Shown here: positions 23,188 through 34,834 of the stretch, in pieces
Position numbering within the stretch: position 1 is the stretch's first letter
How the letters are laid out: each line of letters begins with the position of its first letter
NCBI GenBank assembly: GCA_031272145.1
Contig: JAISUL010000013.1
Span: 1-41,180, forward strand
Direction of reading: 5' to 3'
DNA from: Synergistaceae bacterium
GTDB lineage: Bacteria; Synergistota; Synergistia; Synergistales; Aminobacteriaceae
DNA length: 41,180 nucleotides
Notes under the pieces: generated by a model
The model's database searches: none
Told to the model about the DNA's origin: nothing
Seen by the model: the letters and a program-made list of their open reading frames with translations, nothing else
Translations under genes and position numbers: made by a program

Positions 23188-23579
23188 TATCTCTTGCCCG
23201 ACTCACCGTAGCGCTGCTGGCCGTAGGAGCGCGCCGCGTTCTTCGCCGCGTCCCGCTGGGCGCTCGACTCCTTCATTTTGTTCAAAGACCTCTCGAGGTC
23301 CTTGATGAGGTTCTCCTTCTCCGGGGTCTTGAGGAGCTTGGCGCTCAGGCCGGCGTCGCGCTCCATGTACCCCATGTCCACCAGGGCCTGAATGTACTTC
23401 GGCTCCTCGTTCATCGCCTCGGCCAGGTCCTCGATGTTCATAACGAGCTTGGGATTGTCGCGAAGGACGTCCCTGGCCCTCATGTAGAGGCCGTCGAGCT
23501 TTGTGAAACATTCGGGGCAGACCTTGGCGCCCGCGGACGTAAATATCTTGCCGCACAGCTTGCACGTTACAATGGCCAC
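23187..23579 (-). CDS. YvyF-like zinc-ribbon/HTH protein (flagellar-operon type)
   Basis: 130 residues, GTG start 23579 with AGGGGGAA 6 bases upstream. Four cysteines (C6, C9, C21, C24; CKLCG and CPECF) form a zinc ribbon. Residues about 45-70 (NIEDLAEAMNEEPKYIQALVDMGYME) look like a MerR-type helix-turn-helix. The tail is charged and helical. This layout matches the YvyF family, found in Firmicutes flagellar operons, whose function is unclear. Here the neighbour is a prepilin peptidase, not flagellar genes, so a role in surface appendage regulation is possible. Transcribed from a promoter divergent from glpX. Confidence 0.65.
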   Translation of the reverse strand: MAIVTCKLCGKIFTSAGAKVCPECFTKLDGLYMRARDVLRDNPKLVMNIEDLAEAMNEEPKYIQALVDMGYMERDAGLSAKLLKTPEKENLIKDLERSLNKMKESSAQRDAAKNAARSYGQQRYGESGKR

Positions 23580-23630
23580 AGCGATTCCCCCTCATTGAGT
23601 TTGATTGGCGACCGATCTGGTCACGCCCCC

Positions 23631-23659
23631 ATTATACATTAAAAACGACTGCCGCTCAC
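23631..23659 (-). promoter_or_regulatory. Promoter of the YvyF-like/pilD genes
   Basis: Minus strand: GTGAGC (23659-23654), 17-base spacer, perfect TATAAT (23636-23631), about 52 bases upstream of the GTG start. Confidence 0.5.
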
Positions 23660-23669
23660 CTCCGCCGTC

Positions 23670-23698
23670 TTGTTTAACCCCCTTCCAAGGGATACAAT
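23670..23698 (+). promoter_or_regulatory. Promoter of glpX
   Basis: TTGTTT (23670-23675), 17-base spacer, TACAAT (23693-23698), 46 bases upstream of the chosen ATG. Confidence 0.65.
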
Positions 23699-23744
23699 AG
23701 CCTGACTTAACCACATTCCAACACGGGAAAAGGAGATGTTAGAA

Positions 23745-24758
23745 ATGTCGCTTTTCGCGTCGGATAAGAACCTGGCTCTGGAGCTCGTCAGGGGCACCGA
23801 GGCGGCGGTCATGGCTTCGGGGCGCTGGATGGGGCGCAACAACAAGAACGAGGTCGACCGAGCCGCGGTCGAGGCCATGCGCTTCATGCTCAACAGCGTC
23901 AACATGAACGGCGTGGTGGTCATAGGCGAGGGCGAGAAGGACGAGGCCCCGATGCTCTTCAACGGCGAGAAGCTGGGCACGGGCGAGGGGCCGGAGATAG
24001 ACATAGCCGTTGACCCCATAGACGGCACGCGCTCGATGGCCCTTGGGCGTGGCGGAGCCATAAGCGTCGTCGCAGCCGCCGACCGAGGCAGCATGTTCGG
24101 CCCCGACAAGCTCTTCTACATGGAGAAGATCGTGACGGGCCCGGACGCGGCGGACTTCATAGACATCGAGGCGCCCATACACGTCAACGTCAGGCGCGTG
24201 GCAAAGGCCAGGGGCAAGGCGGTCGAGGACGTCACAGTCGTGCTGCTAGACCGCCCGCGCAACGACTACATCAAGGAGGAGCTCGTCCGAATCGGGGCGC
24301 GCATCTCCCTCATCACGGACGGAGACATAGCCGGCTCGCTCATGACGTGCTGGATGGGCGGATCGGCAGACCTGCTGCTCGGCTCGGGCGGGTCGCCTGA
24401 GGCGGTCATCAGCGCCTGCGCCATAAAGTGCCTCGGAGGCGGCATGCAGTGCAAGCCGTACTTCCGCAACCAGGAGGACGAGGACAACGCCAAGGCCCGC
24501 GGCATCGACAAGCACACGGTCTTCACGATGGATGACCTCGTTAAGAGCGACAACGTCTTCTTCGCCGCGACCGGGGCTTCGGACGGGGCTCTGCTCAAGG
24601 GCGTGGCATACATGGGCAACAGCATCCACACGTGGTCGCTGTGCATGAGGAGCAAGAGCGGCACGGCGCGCTACATCGAGGCGGTGCACTCGCCCAAGAA
24701 GCTTGCCCAGCTCGGCAGCACGATAGTCTACAGCACCGCCGACGCCCAGAGGCAGTGA
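23745..24758 (+). CDS. glpX: Class II fructose-1,6-bisphosphatase
   Basis: 337 residues. ATG 23745 is preferred because AGGAG (23731-23735) stands 9 bases upstream; the ATG at 23736 would touch it. The protein removes the 1-phosphate of fructose 1,6-bisphosphate, the committed step of gluconeogenesis. Metal and phosphate residues are in GEGEKDEAPM (61-70) and VDPIDGTR (89-96), followed by the GSGGSPEAVISACAIKCLGG block. It has its own promoter, and its stop overlaps the GTG start of the tRNA-editing gene. Together with YvcK in this window it fits growth on non-sugar carbon. Confidence 0.95.
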   Translation: MSLFASDKNLALELVRGTEAAVMASGRWMGRNNKNEVDRAAVEAMRFMLNSVNMNGVVVIGEGEKDEAPMLFNGEKLGTGEGPEIDIAVDPIDGTRSMALGRGGAISVVAAADRGSMFGPDKLFYMEKIVTGPDAADFIDIEAPIHVNVRRVAKARGKAVEDVTVVLLDRPRNDYIKEELVRIGARISLITDGDIAGSLMTCWMGGSADLLLGSGGSPEAVISACAIKCLGGGMQCKPYFRNQEDEDNAKARGIDKHTVFTMDDLVKSDNVFFAATGASDGALLKGVAYMGNSIHTWSLCMRSKSGTARYIEAVHSPKKLAQLGSTIVYSTADAQRQ

Positions 24759-25705
24759 GATTGGGCGCGGGGCAGGAGAAAAAAGAAAAGGGCGAAGCAG
24801 CGTCCGTCCTCGCGCGGATGCACACGGGGCAGCACATATTCTCGCGCTTTCAGGAGAGCGAGAACGTCGGCCTTGAGACGGTCAAGATCAACCTTGGCGC
24901 GGAGGAGAGCGCGGTCTACGTCCGCTTCGGCGGCGAGATAACATGGGACTCGCTCTTCTCCGCCGAGGACGGCACTCTTTCGGTCATCCGGGCCGACGTC
25001 CCAGTCGAGGCCGCCACGGTGCCCAAGGCCGAGGCCATGAATATGTCCGGCCTCAAGGCCAAGTGGGACCGCATAAAGAGCGACTCCATCCGCGTCGTCA
25101 GCATAGGCGGCGCGGCCACCGCATGCTCTGGGGAGCACGTCGGGCGCACCGGCGAGATAGGGACGTTCCTCGTGACAGGCTTCAACGGCTCGCCGCCCAA
25201 CTGGGAGGTGCGCTTCACCGTTCACGAGGCGCGGAGGGTCGAGTGCGCCAGGGCCGCCCTGCGCGCCGCTCGCCTGATGGGGTGCGAGGCGTCTAAGCTA
25301 GCCTCCGTCTTCGACCGCATGAGGGCCGACGGCGCCGCGCTGAGCCACACGCTGGACAGAGCCGCCCGGTACGTCTCGATCCCATGGGATGAGGCTAGCG
25401 CCGGGGGGCGGACGGTGTATTACGCCGTGCTGCCGGGGCTTCCCAAGGAGCTCGTGTCAGCCCATGCGAGGAGCCAGATCGCGGCGCACGCGGACTCGTT
25501 CTGCCTGGCTCTGATGCCGGCGCCGGACGCGTCCCAGTTCCTGCTGCTTCGCGGGGCGGACGTGCCGGTTGACCTCTCGGGCTTCCTCAAGAAATCCCCG
25601 GCGCTCTTGGCGCGGGGCGGCGGCAGACCGGACTGGCTGAACGGCGTGACGGAGCAGAGCTCCGTCGCAGTCTGGCTGGAGGCCTTGGGCAGGGCTGCCC
25701 CGTGA
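24755..25705 (+). CDS. Alanyl-tRNA editing protein (AlaX-like)
   Basis: 316 residues from GTG 24755, which overlaps the glpX stop as GTGA; TTG 24761 or ATG 24818 are possible but would shorten it. It carries the tRNA-SAD editing domain of AlaRS as a free protein. The zinc ligands are H23 and H27 (HTGQHIFS), C124 and H128 (CSGEHVGRTGEIG). Such proteins clear Ser or Gly mischarged on tRNA-Ala. The second motif reads CSGEHV where AlaRS has CGGTHV. The C-terminal 150 residues are long for a minimal AlaX and lack motifs I can name. Its 3' end contains the tig promoter. Confidence 0.85.
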   Translation: MRLGAGQEKKEKGEAASVLARMHTGQHIFSRFQESENVGLETVKINLGAEESAVYVRFGGEITWDSLFSAEDGTLSVIRADVPVEAATVPKAEAMNMSGLKAKWDRIKSDSIRVVSIGGAATACSGEHVGRTGEIGTFLVTGFNGSPPNWEVRFTVHEARRVECARAALRAARLMGCEASKLASVFDRMRADGAALSHTLDRAARYVSIPWDEASAGGRTVYYAVLPGLPKELVSAHARSQIAAHADSFCLALMPAPDASQFLLLRGADVPVDLSGFLKKSPALLARGGGRPDWLNGVTEQSSVAVWLEALGRAAP

Positions 25706-25711
25706 TATAAT
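25685..25711 (+). promoter_or_regulatory. Extended -10 promoter of tig-clpP-clpX-lon
   Basis: TG-A-TATAAT (25703-25711) is an extended -10 element overlapping the preceding stop codon; TTGGGC (25685-25690) lies 15 bases upstream. It lies 40 bases before the tig start. Confidence 0.6.
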
Positions 25712-25751
25712 CGCCTTTTCGAGTTAAGCACCACTAAGGAGCATTCGACTT

Positions 25752-27107
25752 ATGAGAACAGAGCTGTTGCAGCAGGAGGCAACCAAGGCCGTCATCAAGG
25801 CGGAGTTCGACGCGGAGGAGTTCGCCGCGGCTATGGGCGTCTCGCTCAAAAAACTGGCCGCGAGCGTCTCCGTACCCGGCTTCCGCAAGGGGCACGTCCC
25901 GATCGGAGTGCTGGAGATGCGCCTATCCAAGGAGGCCATTTACGAGGAGGCCATCGACGCGCTTATTCCCAAGCTCATCGAGGACGTGACGGCCGAGTAC
26001 GACCTAGTGCCGGTGGACAAGCCGGATATAAAGCTAGTCCATGTCGGCAAGGGCGAGCCCCTCGTAGTCGAGCTGACATTCGAGGTGCTGCCGGAGATCG
26101 AGCTGCCCAACCTTGAGGAAATAGAGCTCGAGCGCAAGCGCGTGGAGGTGACCGAGGATATGGTCACCTCGGCCATCGCGCACGCGCTGAATAGGATGGG
26201 CAAGACCGCGCCGGTTGACAGGCCAGTCGGGGAGGGCGACGTGGTCAAGGTGCAGCACACGGCGCGCTACTCCGACGACGGGGAGCTTATATCGCAGGGC
26301 GGCACGGAGCTTAACATGCTCGATACGCGCCCGGAGGTCAGGGCGGTGCTCCTCGGCAAAAACGTTGGCGACGAGTGCGTGGCCGAGTTCCGCGTATCTG
26401 GCCGCGAGAACGCCGAGGACAGGCCGGTTCGCTACGAGGCGAAGGTCGAGGGGGTCAGCGAGTGGACTTACCCTGAGAAGGACGCCGAGTTTTTCAAGAA
26501 CATCACCGGGGGCGAGGCGGACTCCGAGGAGGCGGCGCGCGGCTTTCTCAGGAAGCACATCGCGTCTTGGCTGGAGGGCAAACGCGACGAGGCGCTCCGC
26601 GACCGCGCCGTCGCCGCGCTGGTCGAGAGGGTCACGGACGTGCCCGAGAAGATGCTGGCCAGCGAGATCGAGCGGTACAAGGACGTCGACGCCAAGAGGG
26701 CGCGTGAGCGCTACAACATGGACATGGACGCCTTCCTGAACGCGGCGGGCATGTCGCGCGAGGCATACGAGAGGGTGGCCTACGACAGCGCCGTCGCCGC
26801 GGTGCGCAAGACTATAGCGCTTGACGCCCTGGCCAAGGAGCTTGGAGTTGAGCTCGAGCGCGAGGACATCGAGAACGAGATAGTCCGAGAGTCCGCCGCG
26901 TACGGCGTGCTGCCCGACCAGCTCCTCGCCGTGTACCGCAAGAGCAACGCGTTCGAGAGCCTCGCGGCCAACACGCGCGTGGGCAAGGCCATCAGCATGC
27001 TCATGGAGAAGGTCAGGATCAAGGACGTCGATGAGGTCTTTGTCGAAGCGGTCGACGCGGTCAACAGGGCCGGCGGGGCCGATGGGGAAGGCGGGTGGCA
27101 AGGCTAA
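25752..27107 (+). CDS. tig: Trigger factor
   Basis: 451 residues; AAGGAG lies 10 bases upstream of ATG 25752. It is a ribosome-bound chaperone with peptidyl-prolyl isomerase activity. The ribosome-binding tail shows [17 protein letters not shown] (about 38-54). The FKBP-type domain lies at about 150-240 ([28 protein letters not shown]). A long helical C-terminal chaperone domain follows ([19 protein letters not shown] onward). Length is slightly above the usual 430. Its TAA overlaps the clpP ATG, in the tig-clpP-clpX-lon order common in bacteria. Confidence 0.96.
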   Translation: MRTELLQQEATKAVIKAEFDAEEFAAAMGVSLKKLAASVSVPGFRKGHVPIGVLEMRLSKEAIYEEAIDALIPKLIEDVTAEYDLVPVDKPDIKLVHVGKGEPLVVELTFEVLPEIELPNLEEIELERKRVEVTEDMVTSAIAHALNRMGKTAPVDRPVGEGDVVKVQHTARYSDDGELISQGGTELNMLDTRPEVRAVLLGKNVGDECVAEFRVSGRENAEDRPVRYEAKVEGVSEWTYPEKDAEFFKNITGGEADSEEAARGFLRKHIASWLEGKRDEALRDRAVAALVERVTDVPEKMLASEIERYKDVDAKRARERYNMDMDAFLNAAGMSREAYERVAYDSAVAAVRKTIALDALAKELGVELEREDIENEIVRESAAYGVLPDQLLAVYRKSNAFESLAANTRVGKAISMLMEKVRIKDVDEVFVEAVDAVNRAGGADGEGGWQG

Positions 27108-27694
27108 TGTCATACTTCAGCGTGCCATACGTAATAGAGCAGACGGGACGCGGCGAAAGGGCCTACGATATATACAGCCGTCTGCTGAAGGACAGGATCG
27201 TGTTTTTGGGGACTGAGATAGAGGACGACGTGGCCAACCTCGTGGTGGCCCAGCTGCTCTTTCTCGAAAGCGAGGACCCTGAGAAGGACATACACGTCTA
27301 CATCAACAGCCCCGGCGGCAGCGTGACCGCGGGCCTCGCCATATACGACACCATGAGGTACATCAAGAGCCCGGTTTCGACGATATGCGTCGGCCTCGCG
27401 GCGAGCATGGCGGCGGTGCTTCTGGCCGGAGGGGAGAAGGGCAAGCGAACCGCCCTTCCGAACTCCGAGATAATGATCCACCAGCCCATAGGTGGCACGC
27501 GCGGCCCGGCGAGCGACATCGAGATACACGCCCGCAACATCCTCCGCACCCGCGACAGGATAAACGGCATCCTCGCCCGCCACACCGGACAGGACATAGG
27601 CAAGATCGCCGTGGACACCGACAGGGACAACTTTATGAGCGCGGAAGAGGCACTTGCCTACGGCATCATCGACAAGGTGATAGAGGAAAGGTAG
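27107..27694 (+). CDS. clpP: ATP-dependent Clp protease proteolytic subunit
   Basis: 195 residues from ATG 27107, overlapping the tig stop (TAATG); a GTG at 27095 would add four. The serine protease triad is S100 (GLAASMAA), H125 (IMIHQPIGG) and D174 ([13 protein letters not shown]). [18 protein letters not shown] forms the oxyanion region. It assembles as a tetradecamer barrel and degrades substrates fed by ClpX, encoded next. No propeptide is apparent. Confidence 0.97.
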   Translation: MSYFSVPYVIEQTGRGERAYDIYSRLLKDRIVFLGTEIEDDVANLVVAQLLFLESEDPEKDIHVYINSPGGSVTAGLAIYDTMRYIKSPVSTICVGLAASMAAVLLAGGEKGKRTALPNSEIMIHQPIGGTRGPASDIEIHARNILRTRDRINGILARHTGQDIGKIAVDTDRDNFMSAEEALAYGIIDKVIEER

Positions 27695-27708
27695 AGGGGC
27701 AGACGACC

Positions 27709-29061
27709 TTGAGCAAAAAAAACGACGATGGCGTTTGCTGCTCTTTTTGCGGGAAAAGCCAATCTGAGGTTCAGTCGATCATAACGGCGGCCAGCGGCGT
27801 CGCTATATGCGACGAGTGCGCCGCCATATGCAACATCATACTGTCGGAGGCCAACGTCAAGGACTTCACCCAGCGCGTTGCCATCCAGCAGCCGCAGCCG
27901 CAGGTGACTGCGGAGCCTGACGCGGCGGCCCTGGCCCAGAAAGCCAAGGACGACGCGCGGAACCTGGCCGCGATCACCCCGAAGGAGCTCACGGCCTTCC
28001 TCGACCAGTACGTCATAGGGCAGGACAAGGCCAAGAGGTCGGTCTCAGTCGCGGTCTACAACCACTACCAGAGGGTCAGGCACAACATAGGCGCGGACGA
28101 CCCGGACGTGGAGCTCCAGAAGAGCAACGTGCTGCTGATAGGCCCGACCGGGTCGGGGAAGACGCTCATCGCTCAGACCCTTGCGCGCAAGCTGGGAGTC
28201 CCCTTCTCGATAGCCGACGCGACGACCTTGACCGAGGCCGGCTACGTCGGCGAGGACGTGGAGAACATCCTCGTGCGCCTGCTTCAGGCCGCGGACTACG
28301 ACCTCCGTGCGGCGGAGCGCGGCATAATATACCTGGACGAGATAGACAAGATAGCCCGCAAGTCCGAGTCGACGTCGATAACGCGCGACGTTTCGGGCGA
28401 GGGGGTTCAGCAGGCCCTGCTCAAGATTCTGGAGGGCACCATAGCAAACATACCCCCGAAGGGCGGGCGCAAGCACCCTCAGCAGGACTTCCTGCAGATG
28501 GACACGTCTAACATCCTCTTCATATGCGGCGGCTCGTTCGAGGGGATCGAGGAGATAGTCGCGCGCCGCGAGAGCAAGAGAACCATAGGCTTCGGCGGCG
28601 AGCCGCTCGGCAAGGACGCGGCGAAGCGCTACGAGATAGTCAGCAAGGTGCAGCCCGAGGACCTGATGGCGTTCGGCTTCATACCGGAGCTTACCGGAAG
28701 GCTTCCCGTGCTCGTTGCCCTTGAGGAGCTCGACGAGGACGCATGCGTGAGGATCCTTCAAGAGCCGCGCAACTCCCTCATAAAGCAGTACCGCAAGATA
28801 CTCTCCCTCGAAAACGTGGACCTCAGCTTCACGCCGGAGGCGGTGCGCCGCATAGCCGCGCTCGCCGTCAAGAAGAAGACCGGCGCCAGAGGCCTGCGCG
28901 CGATCATGGAGAACCTGATGCTCGACGTGATGTACGCCCTGCCGTCGAGTGCGCGCAAGCCGCCGCGGGTCGAGGTCACGGCGGACTACGTGGACAAGGG
29001 CATCCCCGTGGACTCGCTTTTCAGTTCTGGACATAGAACCAAAAAGAAGGAGGTCGCGTAG
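27709..29061 (+). CDS. clpX: ClpX unfoldase, ATP-binding subunit of ClpXP
   Basis: 450 residues from TTG 27709 (MSKKNDDG), with AGGGG about 9 bases upstream; no in-frame ATG lies nearby. The N-terminal C4 zinc domain uses C11, C14, C34 and C37. The AAA+ module has Walker A GPTGSGKT, Walker [11 protein letters not shown], pore loop GYVGED and a sensor-type [13 protein letters not shown] segment. The ClpP-binding loop (IGF-type, TIGFGGEP) is present. It selects and unfolds substrates for ClpP. It lies 14 bases after clpP and 2 bases before lon. Confidence 0.97.
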   Translation: MSKKNDDGVCCSFCGKSQSEVQSIITAASGVAICDECAAICNIILSEANVKDFTQRVAIQQPQPQVTAEPDAAALAQKAKDDARNLAAITPKELTAFLDQYVIGQDKAKRSVSVAVYNHYQRVRHNIGADDPDVELQKSNVLLIGPTGSGKTLIAQTLARKLGVPFSIADATTLTEAGYVGEDVENILVRLLQAADYDLRAAERGIIYLDEIDKIARKSESTSITRDVSGEGVQQALLKILEGTIANIPPKGGRKHPQQDFLQMDTSNILFICGGSFEGIEEIVARRESKRTIGFGGEPLGKDAAKRYEIVSKVQPEDLMAFGFIPELTGRLPVLVALEELDEDACVRILQEPRNSLIKQYRKILSLENVDLSFTPEAVRRIAALAVKKKTGARGLRAIMENLMLDVMYALPSSARKPPRVEVTADYVDKGIPVDSLFSSGHRTKKKEVA

Positions 29062-29063
29062 CC

Positions 29064-31468
<2,405 letters not shown>

Positions 31469-31472
<4 letters not shown>

Positions 31473-32107
31473 GCACGTGGCACGCTGAGGTCGAGGCGAC
31501 AGTATTTAAGCCCTCGCAGATGCCAGGCGTCAGGGATGACGCCCCGGAGGTCGTCTTCGCAGGCCGGTCGAACGTCGGCAAGTCAACGCTGATAAACGCC
31601 CTGATAGGCAGGCGGCTGGCACACGTCAGCGAGCACGCTGGGAAGACCAGGAGCGTGAACTTCTACATGGTCAAAATAGGGGCTGGAGCGGGGGCAGTGA
31701 AGACAGTATTCCGGCTCGTCGACCTTCCGGGCTACGGCTACGCCGAGCGGAGCAAGGCAGAGCGCCGGGCCTGGGCTGACTTGACCAAGGCGTACTTCGA
31801 GAGTAGAGCAACGGCCACAACCGCTCCATTGATCTGCCATCTCGTGGACTTTCGGCACGGGCTGCTCGCCAACGACCGTCTCCTGCAGGAGCATTTGAAG
31901 GGCTTCGGGCTGCCGATTATGGTGGTGTTCACGAAGGCGGACAAGGTGTCTAGGGGGGCTAGGGCCGGGATGCTCGCTAAGTACGCGGCGGACGGGTTTA
32001 CGTCCGTTGACGCTCCTCTGGCCGTGTCGGGCGTTCTGCGCGGCGGGGCGGAGGAGTTAAGGGAGTTCATAGAGCGGACAGTCGCCCCTTTCCCGTCCTC
32101 CGCCTAG
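31469..32107 (+). CDS. engB: Ribosome-biogenesis GTPase EngB (YihA/YsxC)
   Basis: 212 residues, GTG 31469 overlapping the lon stop. GTPase motifs: G1 GRSNVGKST (32-40), G2 around GKTRSVNFY, G3 DLPGYG, G4 TKADK. It assists 50S subunit assembly. The lon-engB adjacency is common in bacteria. The 3' end faces the pilin gene with 16 bases between them and no visible terminator. Confidence 0.94.
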
Positions 32108-32123
32108 GCCTACATTGGCAGCC

Positions 32124-32621
32124 TTATTTAGCCTTGAGCCAAACGGCCGTCGCGCCGCTGGTGAACTGCGCCCCTGCTTTCTCGGCCTTCAATCCCATAT
32201 CGGCCGTTTTGTCGGCCAGCTTGGCCTTGACCTCGTCGGTCAGCTTGTCGCCGCTGTATCCTACCCACCACGACTTGTCCGTGGCTGCCTCGAAGTGGTA
32301 GCCGTTAGCCTCCGTCACCTTGTCGCTGGCCGCTATGTACGGCGCCAGGTTCGCGATCGCGTTGCCCGTTCCCAAGTCGGACGAGCTCATGTGGTCTGTG
32401 TAGTACGCAACGGACGCGGTCTGAAGCGCGCGCAGGTCGCCTAGGATTGCCGTTGCCGCAGCGGTCGACGTGGTTGGGCCGACGGCGATGACCATCATGG
32501 TGGCCAGAACTCCGATAATCACTATGACTATCAAAAGCTCGATGAGCGTGAAGCCCCGGGTAGGCGCGAGGCCACGAATGAGCGCGAGGCTCCTGATGAG
32601 CCTCCTGTGGAATTTACGCAT
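32124..32621 (-). CDS. Type IV pilin-like (prepilin) protein
   Basis: 165 residues, ATG 32621 with AAGGGGGGAA upstream. The leader is 23 residues, basic and long, and contains a near-repeat (LIRSLALIRGL). It ends at the PilD cleavage site G|FTLIELLIVIVIIGVLA, with the key Glu at mature position 5. The mature protein has a hydrophobic helix and a roughly 110-residue head (AILGDLRALQTASVAYYTDH, GYHFEAATDKSWWVGYSG). It could be a major pilin or a type II secretion pseudopilin; no assembly ATPase lies nearby. The prepilin peptidase gene is 9 kb away. Confidence 0.88.
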   Translation of the reverse strand: MRKFHRRLIRSLALIRGLAPTRGFTLIELLIVIVIIGVLATMMVIAVGPTTSTAAATAILGDLRALQTASVAYYTDHMSSSDLGTGNAIANLAPYIAASDKVTEANGYHFEAATDKSWWVGYSGDKLTDEVKAKLADKTADMGLKAEKAGAQFTSGATAVWLKAK

Positions 32622-32670
32622 GGCTTTCCCCCCTTATGGATCAAGTATAGCACGAGAGGGCGTCTCAATA

Positions 32671-32676
32671 TATAAT
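32671..32676 (+). promoter_or_regulatory. -10 box for ybaB-recR and following genes
   Basis: TATAAT at 32671-32676, 43 bases before the ybaB start; no clear -35 at the expected distance. GGAGG lies at 32703-32707. Confidence 0.45.
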
Positions 32677-32719
32677 CGATGCCGTTGGAAAAATTTCCCA
32701 CTGGAGGTCTCCTTATTAA

Positions 32720-33043
32720 ATGAAGATGAACGACATGCTGAAGCAGGCGCAGCAGATGCAGAGCCAGATGCTGCGCGTTCAGGAAAGCCTCGGCGACGAG
32801 CGGGTCGAAGGGGCGGCGGGCGGCGGGATGGTCAAGACCGTCTTTGACGGACGGGGCGACCTGCTGGAGGTCAAGATAGACCCGGCGGCAATAGACCCGA
32901 ACGACGCCGAGATGCTGGAAGACCTGGTCACGGCCGCGGTCAACGACGGCCTCCGCAAAAGCCGCGCCCTAGCCGAGTCGAAGATGGGCGCTGTGACAAG
33001 CGCGCTGGGGGCGCTTGGCTCCTCGCTAGGGCTGAGCGTCTGA
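32720..33043 (+). CDS. ybaB: YbaB/EbfC-family nucleoid-associated protein
   Basis: 107 residues. A small DNA-binding dimer, usual neighbour of recR. Family pattern: MKMNDMLKQAQQMQSQMLRVQ at the start, VEGAAGGGMVKTVFDGRGDLLEVKIDP in the middle (read in two parts: strands and turn), and a helical end with EMLEDLVTAAVNDGL. It precedes recR by one base, as in many genomes where the pair is linked to replication restart. A second ATG at codon 3 is possible. Confidence 0.92.
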   Translation: MKMNDMLKQAQQMQSQMLRVQESLGDERVEGAAGGGMVKTVFDGRGDLLEVKIDPAAIDPNDAEMLEDLVTAAVNDGLRKSRALAESKMGAVTSALGALGSSLGLSV

Positions 33044-33044
33044 C

Positions 33045-33674
33045 GTGGCCGGAGCGGTTCCCCCGGACAAAAGCGCGTCGCCCATCGAGCGCCTCATAGC
33101 GCTGTTCGGCAGATTTCCCGGCGTCGGAGGCAAGAGCGCGCGCCGCATGGTCTTCCACCTGCTCAGGCAGGACGAGGACTTCCTGCGCTCGCTTGGCGGG
33201 GCCATAGCCGGGCTGAAGGACGGTCTGTTCACGTGCGGTACGTGCGGCAACGTGTCGGAGTCCGACCCATGCCCGATATGCCGCGACGCCCTGCGCGACC
33301 GGACCACTCTGTGCGTCGTAGAGAACATAGACGACCTCGTCTCGTTCGAGCAGGCCGGAGTATATAACGGCCTCTACCACGTGCTGGGGGGGAGGGTGTC
33401 GCCACTGGACGGGCAGGAGCTCAGCGCCGAGAACGTGGACTTCTTCCTTCGCCACCTGGAAAGCTCCGGCGCGTCCGAGGTCATCGTGGCCACGAACCCG
33501 CGCATGGAGGGCGACCTAACCTACTTCACCCTGCTGGAGATTCTTGGCGGCCGATCCGACATCAAGGTGTCGCGCCTGGCCTTCGGCCTGCCGGTGGGCG
33601 GATCGATCGAGTTCGCCGACCGCATGACGCTCCACACAGCACTAGAGTCCCGAATCAGCGCGAGGAGAGAGTAA
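33045..33674 (+). CDS. recR: Recombination mediator RecR
   Basis: 209 residues, GTG start. It works with RecF/RecO to load RecA at gaps. An N-terminal helix-hairpin-helix (RFPGVGGKSARRMVFHL) is followed by a C4 zinc finger (C64, C67, C76, C79; CGTCG and CPICR). The Toprim domain comes next (TLCVVENIDDLVSFE, GGRVSPLDG). Length is typical. The operon continues with ispDF 2 bases later. Confidence 0.95.
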   Translation: MAGAVPPDKSASPIERLIALFGRFPGVGGKSARRMVFHLLRQDEDFLRSLGGAIAGLKDGLFTCGTCGNVSESDPCPICRDALRDRTTLCVVENIDDLVSFEQAGVYNGLYHVLGGRVSPLDGQELSAENVDFFLRHLESSGASEVIVATNPRMEGDLTYFTLLEILGGRSDIKVSRLAFGLPVGGSIEFADRMTLHTALESRISARRE

Positions 33675-33676
33675 AA

Positions 33677-34834
33677 ATGACGCGGTCTCCGTGCTCTTTC
33701 TCATTTGTGATAGTGGCGGGTGGAGCGGGGCGAAGGATCGGGCAGCCGAAGCAGTTCATGCCCCTTGGCCGAGTGAATGCCCCCATGTGGCGGTGGAGCG
33801 CCGATACAGCCGCCTCGGTGCAAGAGGTCGGGGAGATCGTGCTGGTCGTGCCGCGCGGAGTTGGCGTTGGTGTTAATGACGTGTCTTTTAATACCCCGTT
33901 CTTGATCGCTGAGGGCGGGGAGACCCGCTCCGACTCGGTGCGAAACGGGCTGGAGGCGGCGCGGCTCGACTTCGTTATGGTGCACGACGCCGCGCGTCCG
34001 TTCGTCAGCGCGGCCCTCATCCGCTCCCTGATCGAAAACACGGACGCTGACGCCGGCGCCCTGCCGGTCTTGCCCGTCTCCGACGCGCTGAAAAGCATAG
34101 CGGACAACGCTATAAGCGCCGTGCCTAGGGAGGGGATTTACACCACTCAGACGCCTCAGTCGTTTCCGCGCGCAGGGCTCATCGAGGTGCTGAACGCCAG
34201 AAGGGGCGCGTCGTTTTTCGACGAGGCCGAGGCGTGGCTCGCGGATGGACGCCCCCTTCGCCACGTCGCCGGCGAGAGGCTGAACTTCAAGGTCACATGG
34301 CCGGAGGACGTCGCTCTGGCGTCCCTCGTGGCAAACGAGCGAAGCGAACAATGCGAGATTCGCACCGGCATAGGCTACGACGTACACAGGCTGACGCCGG
34401 AGCGGCGTCTGGTGCTCGGAGGAGTACAGATCGAATCCCCGCTCGGCCTGCTGGGGCACTCGGACGCGGACGTCCTTGCCCACGCGGTCGCTGACGCAGT
34501 GCTTGGCGCAGCGGGCCTGCCCGACATAGGAGTTCTTTTTCCCGCGTCGGACGAGCGCTATCGGGGTGCCGACAGCATGGGGCTTCTGGCGCGCGCCGTG
34601 GCTATGGCTCAGGGCGAGGGCTGGGAGGTCGCTTGGGTCGACGCAGTGGTCGAGGCCCAGGTGCCGCGGCTCGCCCCGCACATACCGGCCATCATAGAGA
34701 GGTTTGCCTCTGTCTTGGGGGACGGGCGATTCAACGTGAGAGCGAAGTCCGCCGAGATGACTGATGACCCAGGCATGGGCAGGTCGATGACGTGCCGCGC
34801 CGTCGCGACGCTGCGCAGGGGCGGGCAGGCATGA
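33677..34834 (+). CDS. ispDF: Bifunctional IspD/IspF
   Basis: 385 residues fusing two steps of the MEP isoprenoid pathway. Residues about 8-222 are IspD (CDP-ME synthesis): IVAGGAGRRIGQPKQF (12-27), VHDAARPFV and TQTPQSF. Residues about 228-385 are IspF (cyclodiphosphate formation): GYDVHRL with metal ligands D235 and H237, LLGHSDADVLAHAVADAVLGA, and TAxxRS-like ADSMGLL. IspE, the step between, is absent from the window. IspD-IspF fusions are known in several phyla and may channel or co-localise the enzymes. The stop overlaps gltX (ATGA). Confidence 0.94.
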   Translation: MTRSPCSFSFVIVAGGAGRRIGQPKQFMPLGRVNAPMWRWSADTAASVQEVGEIVLVVPRGVGVGVNDVSFNTPFLIAEGGETRSDSVRNGLEAARLDFVMVHDAARPFVSAALIRSLIENTDADAGALPVLPVSDALKSIADNAISAVPREGIYTTQTPQSFPRAGLIEVLNARRGASFFDEAEAWLADGRPLRHVAGERLNFKVTWPEDVALASLVANERSEQCEIRTGIGYDVHRLTPERRLVLGGVQIESPLGLLGHSDADVLAHAVADAVLGAAGLPDIGVLFPASDERYRGADSMGLLARAVAMAQGEGWEVAWVDAVVEAQVPRLAPHIPAIIERFASVLGDGRFNVRAKSAEMTDDPGMGRSMTCRAVATLRRGGQA

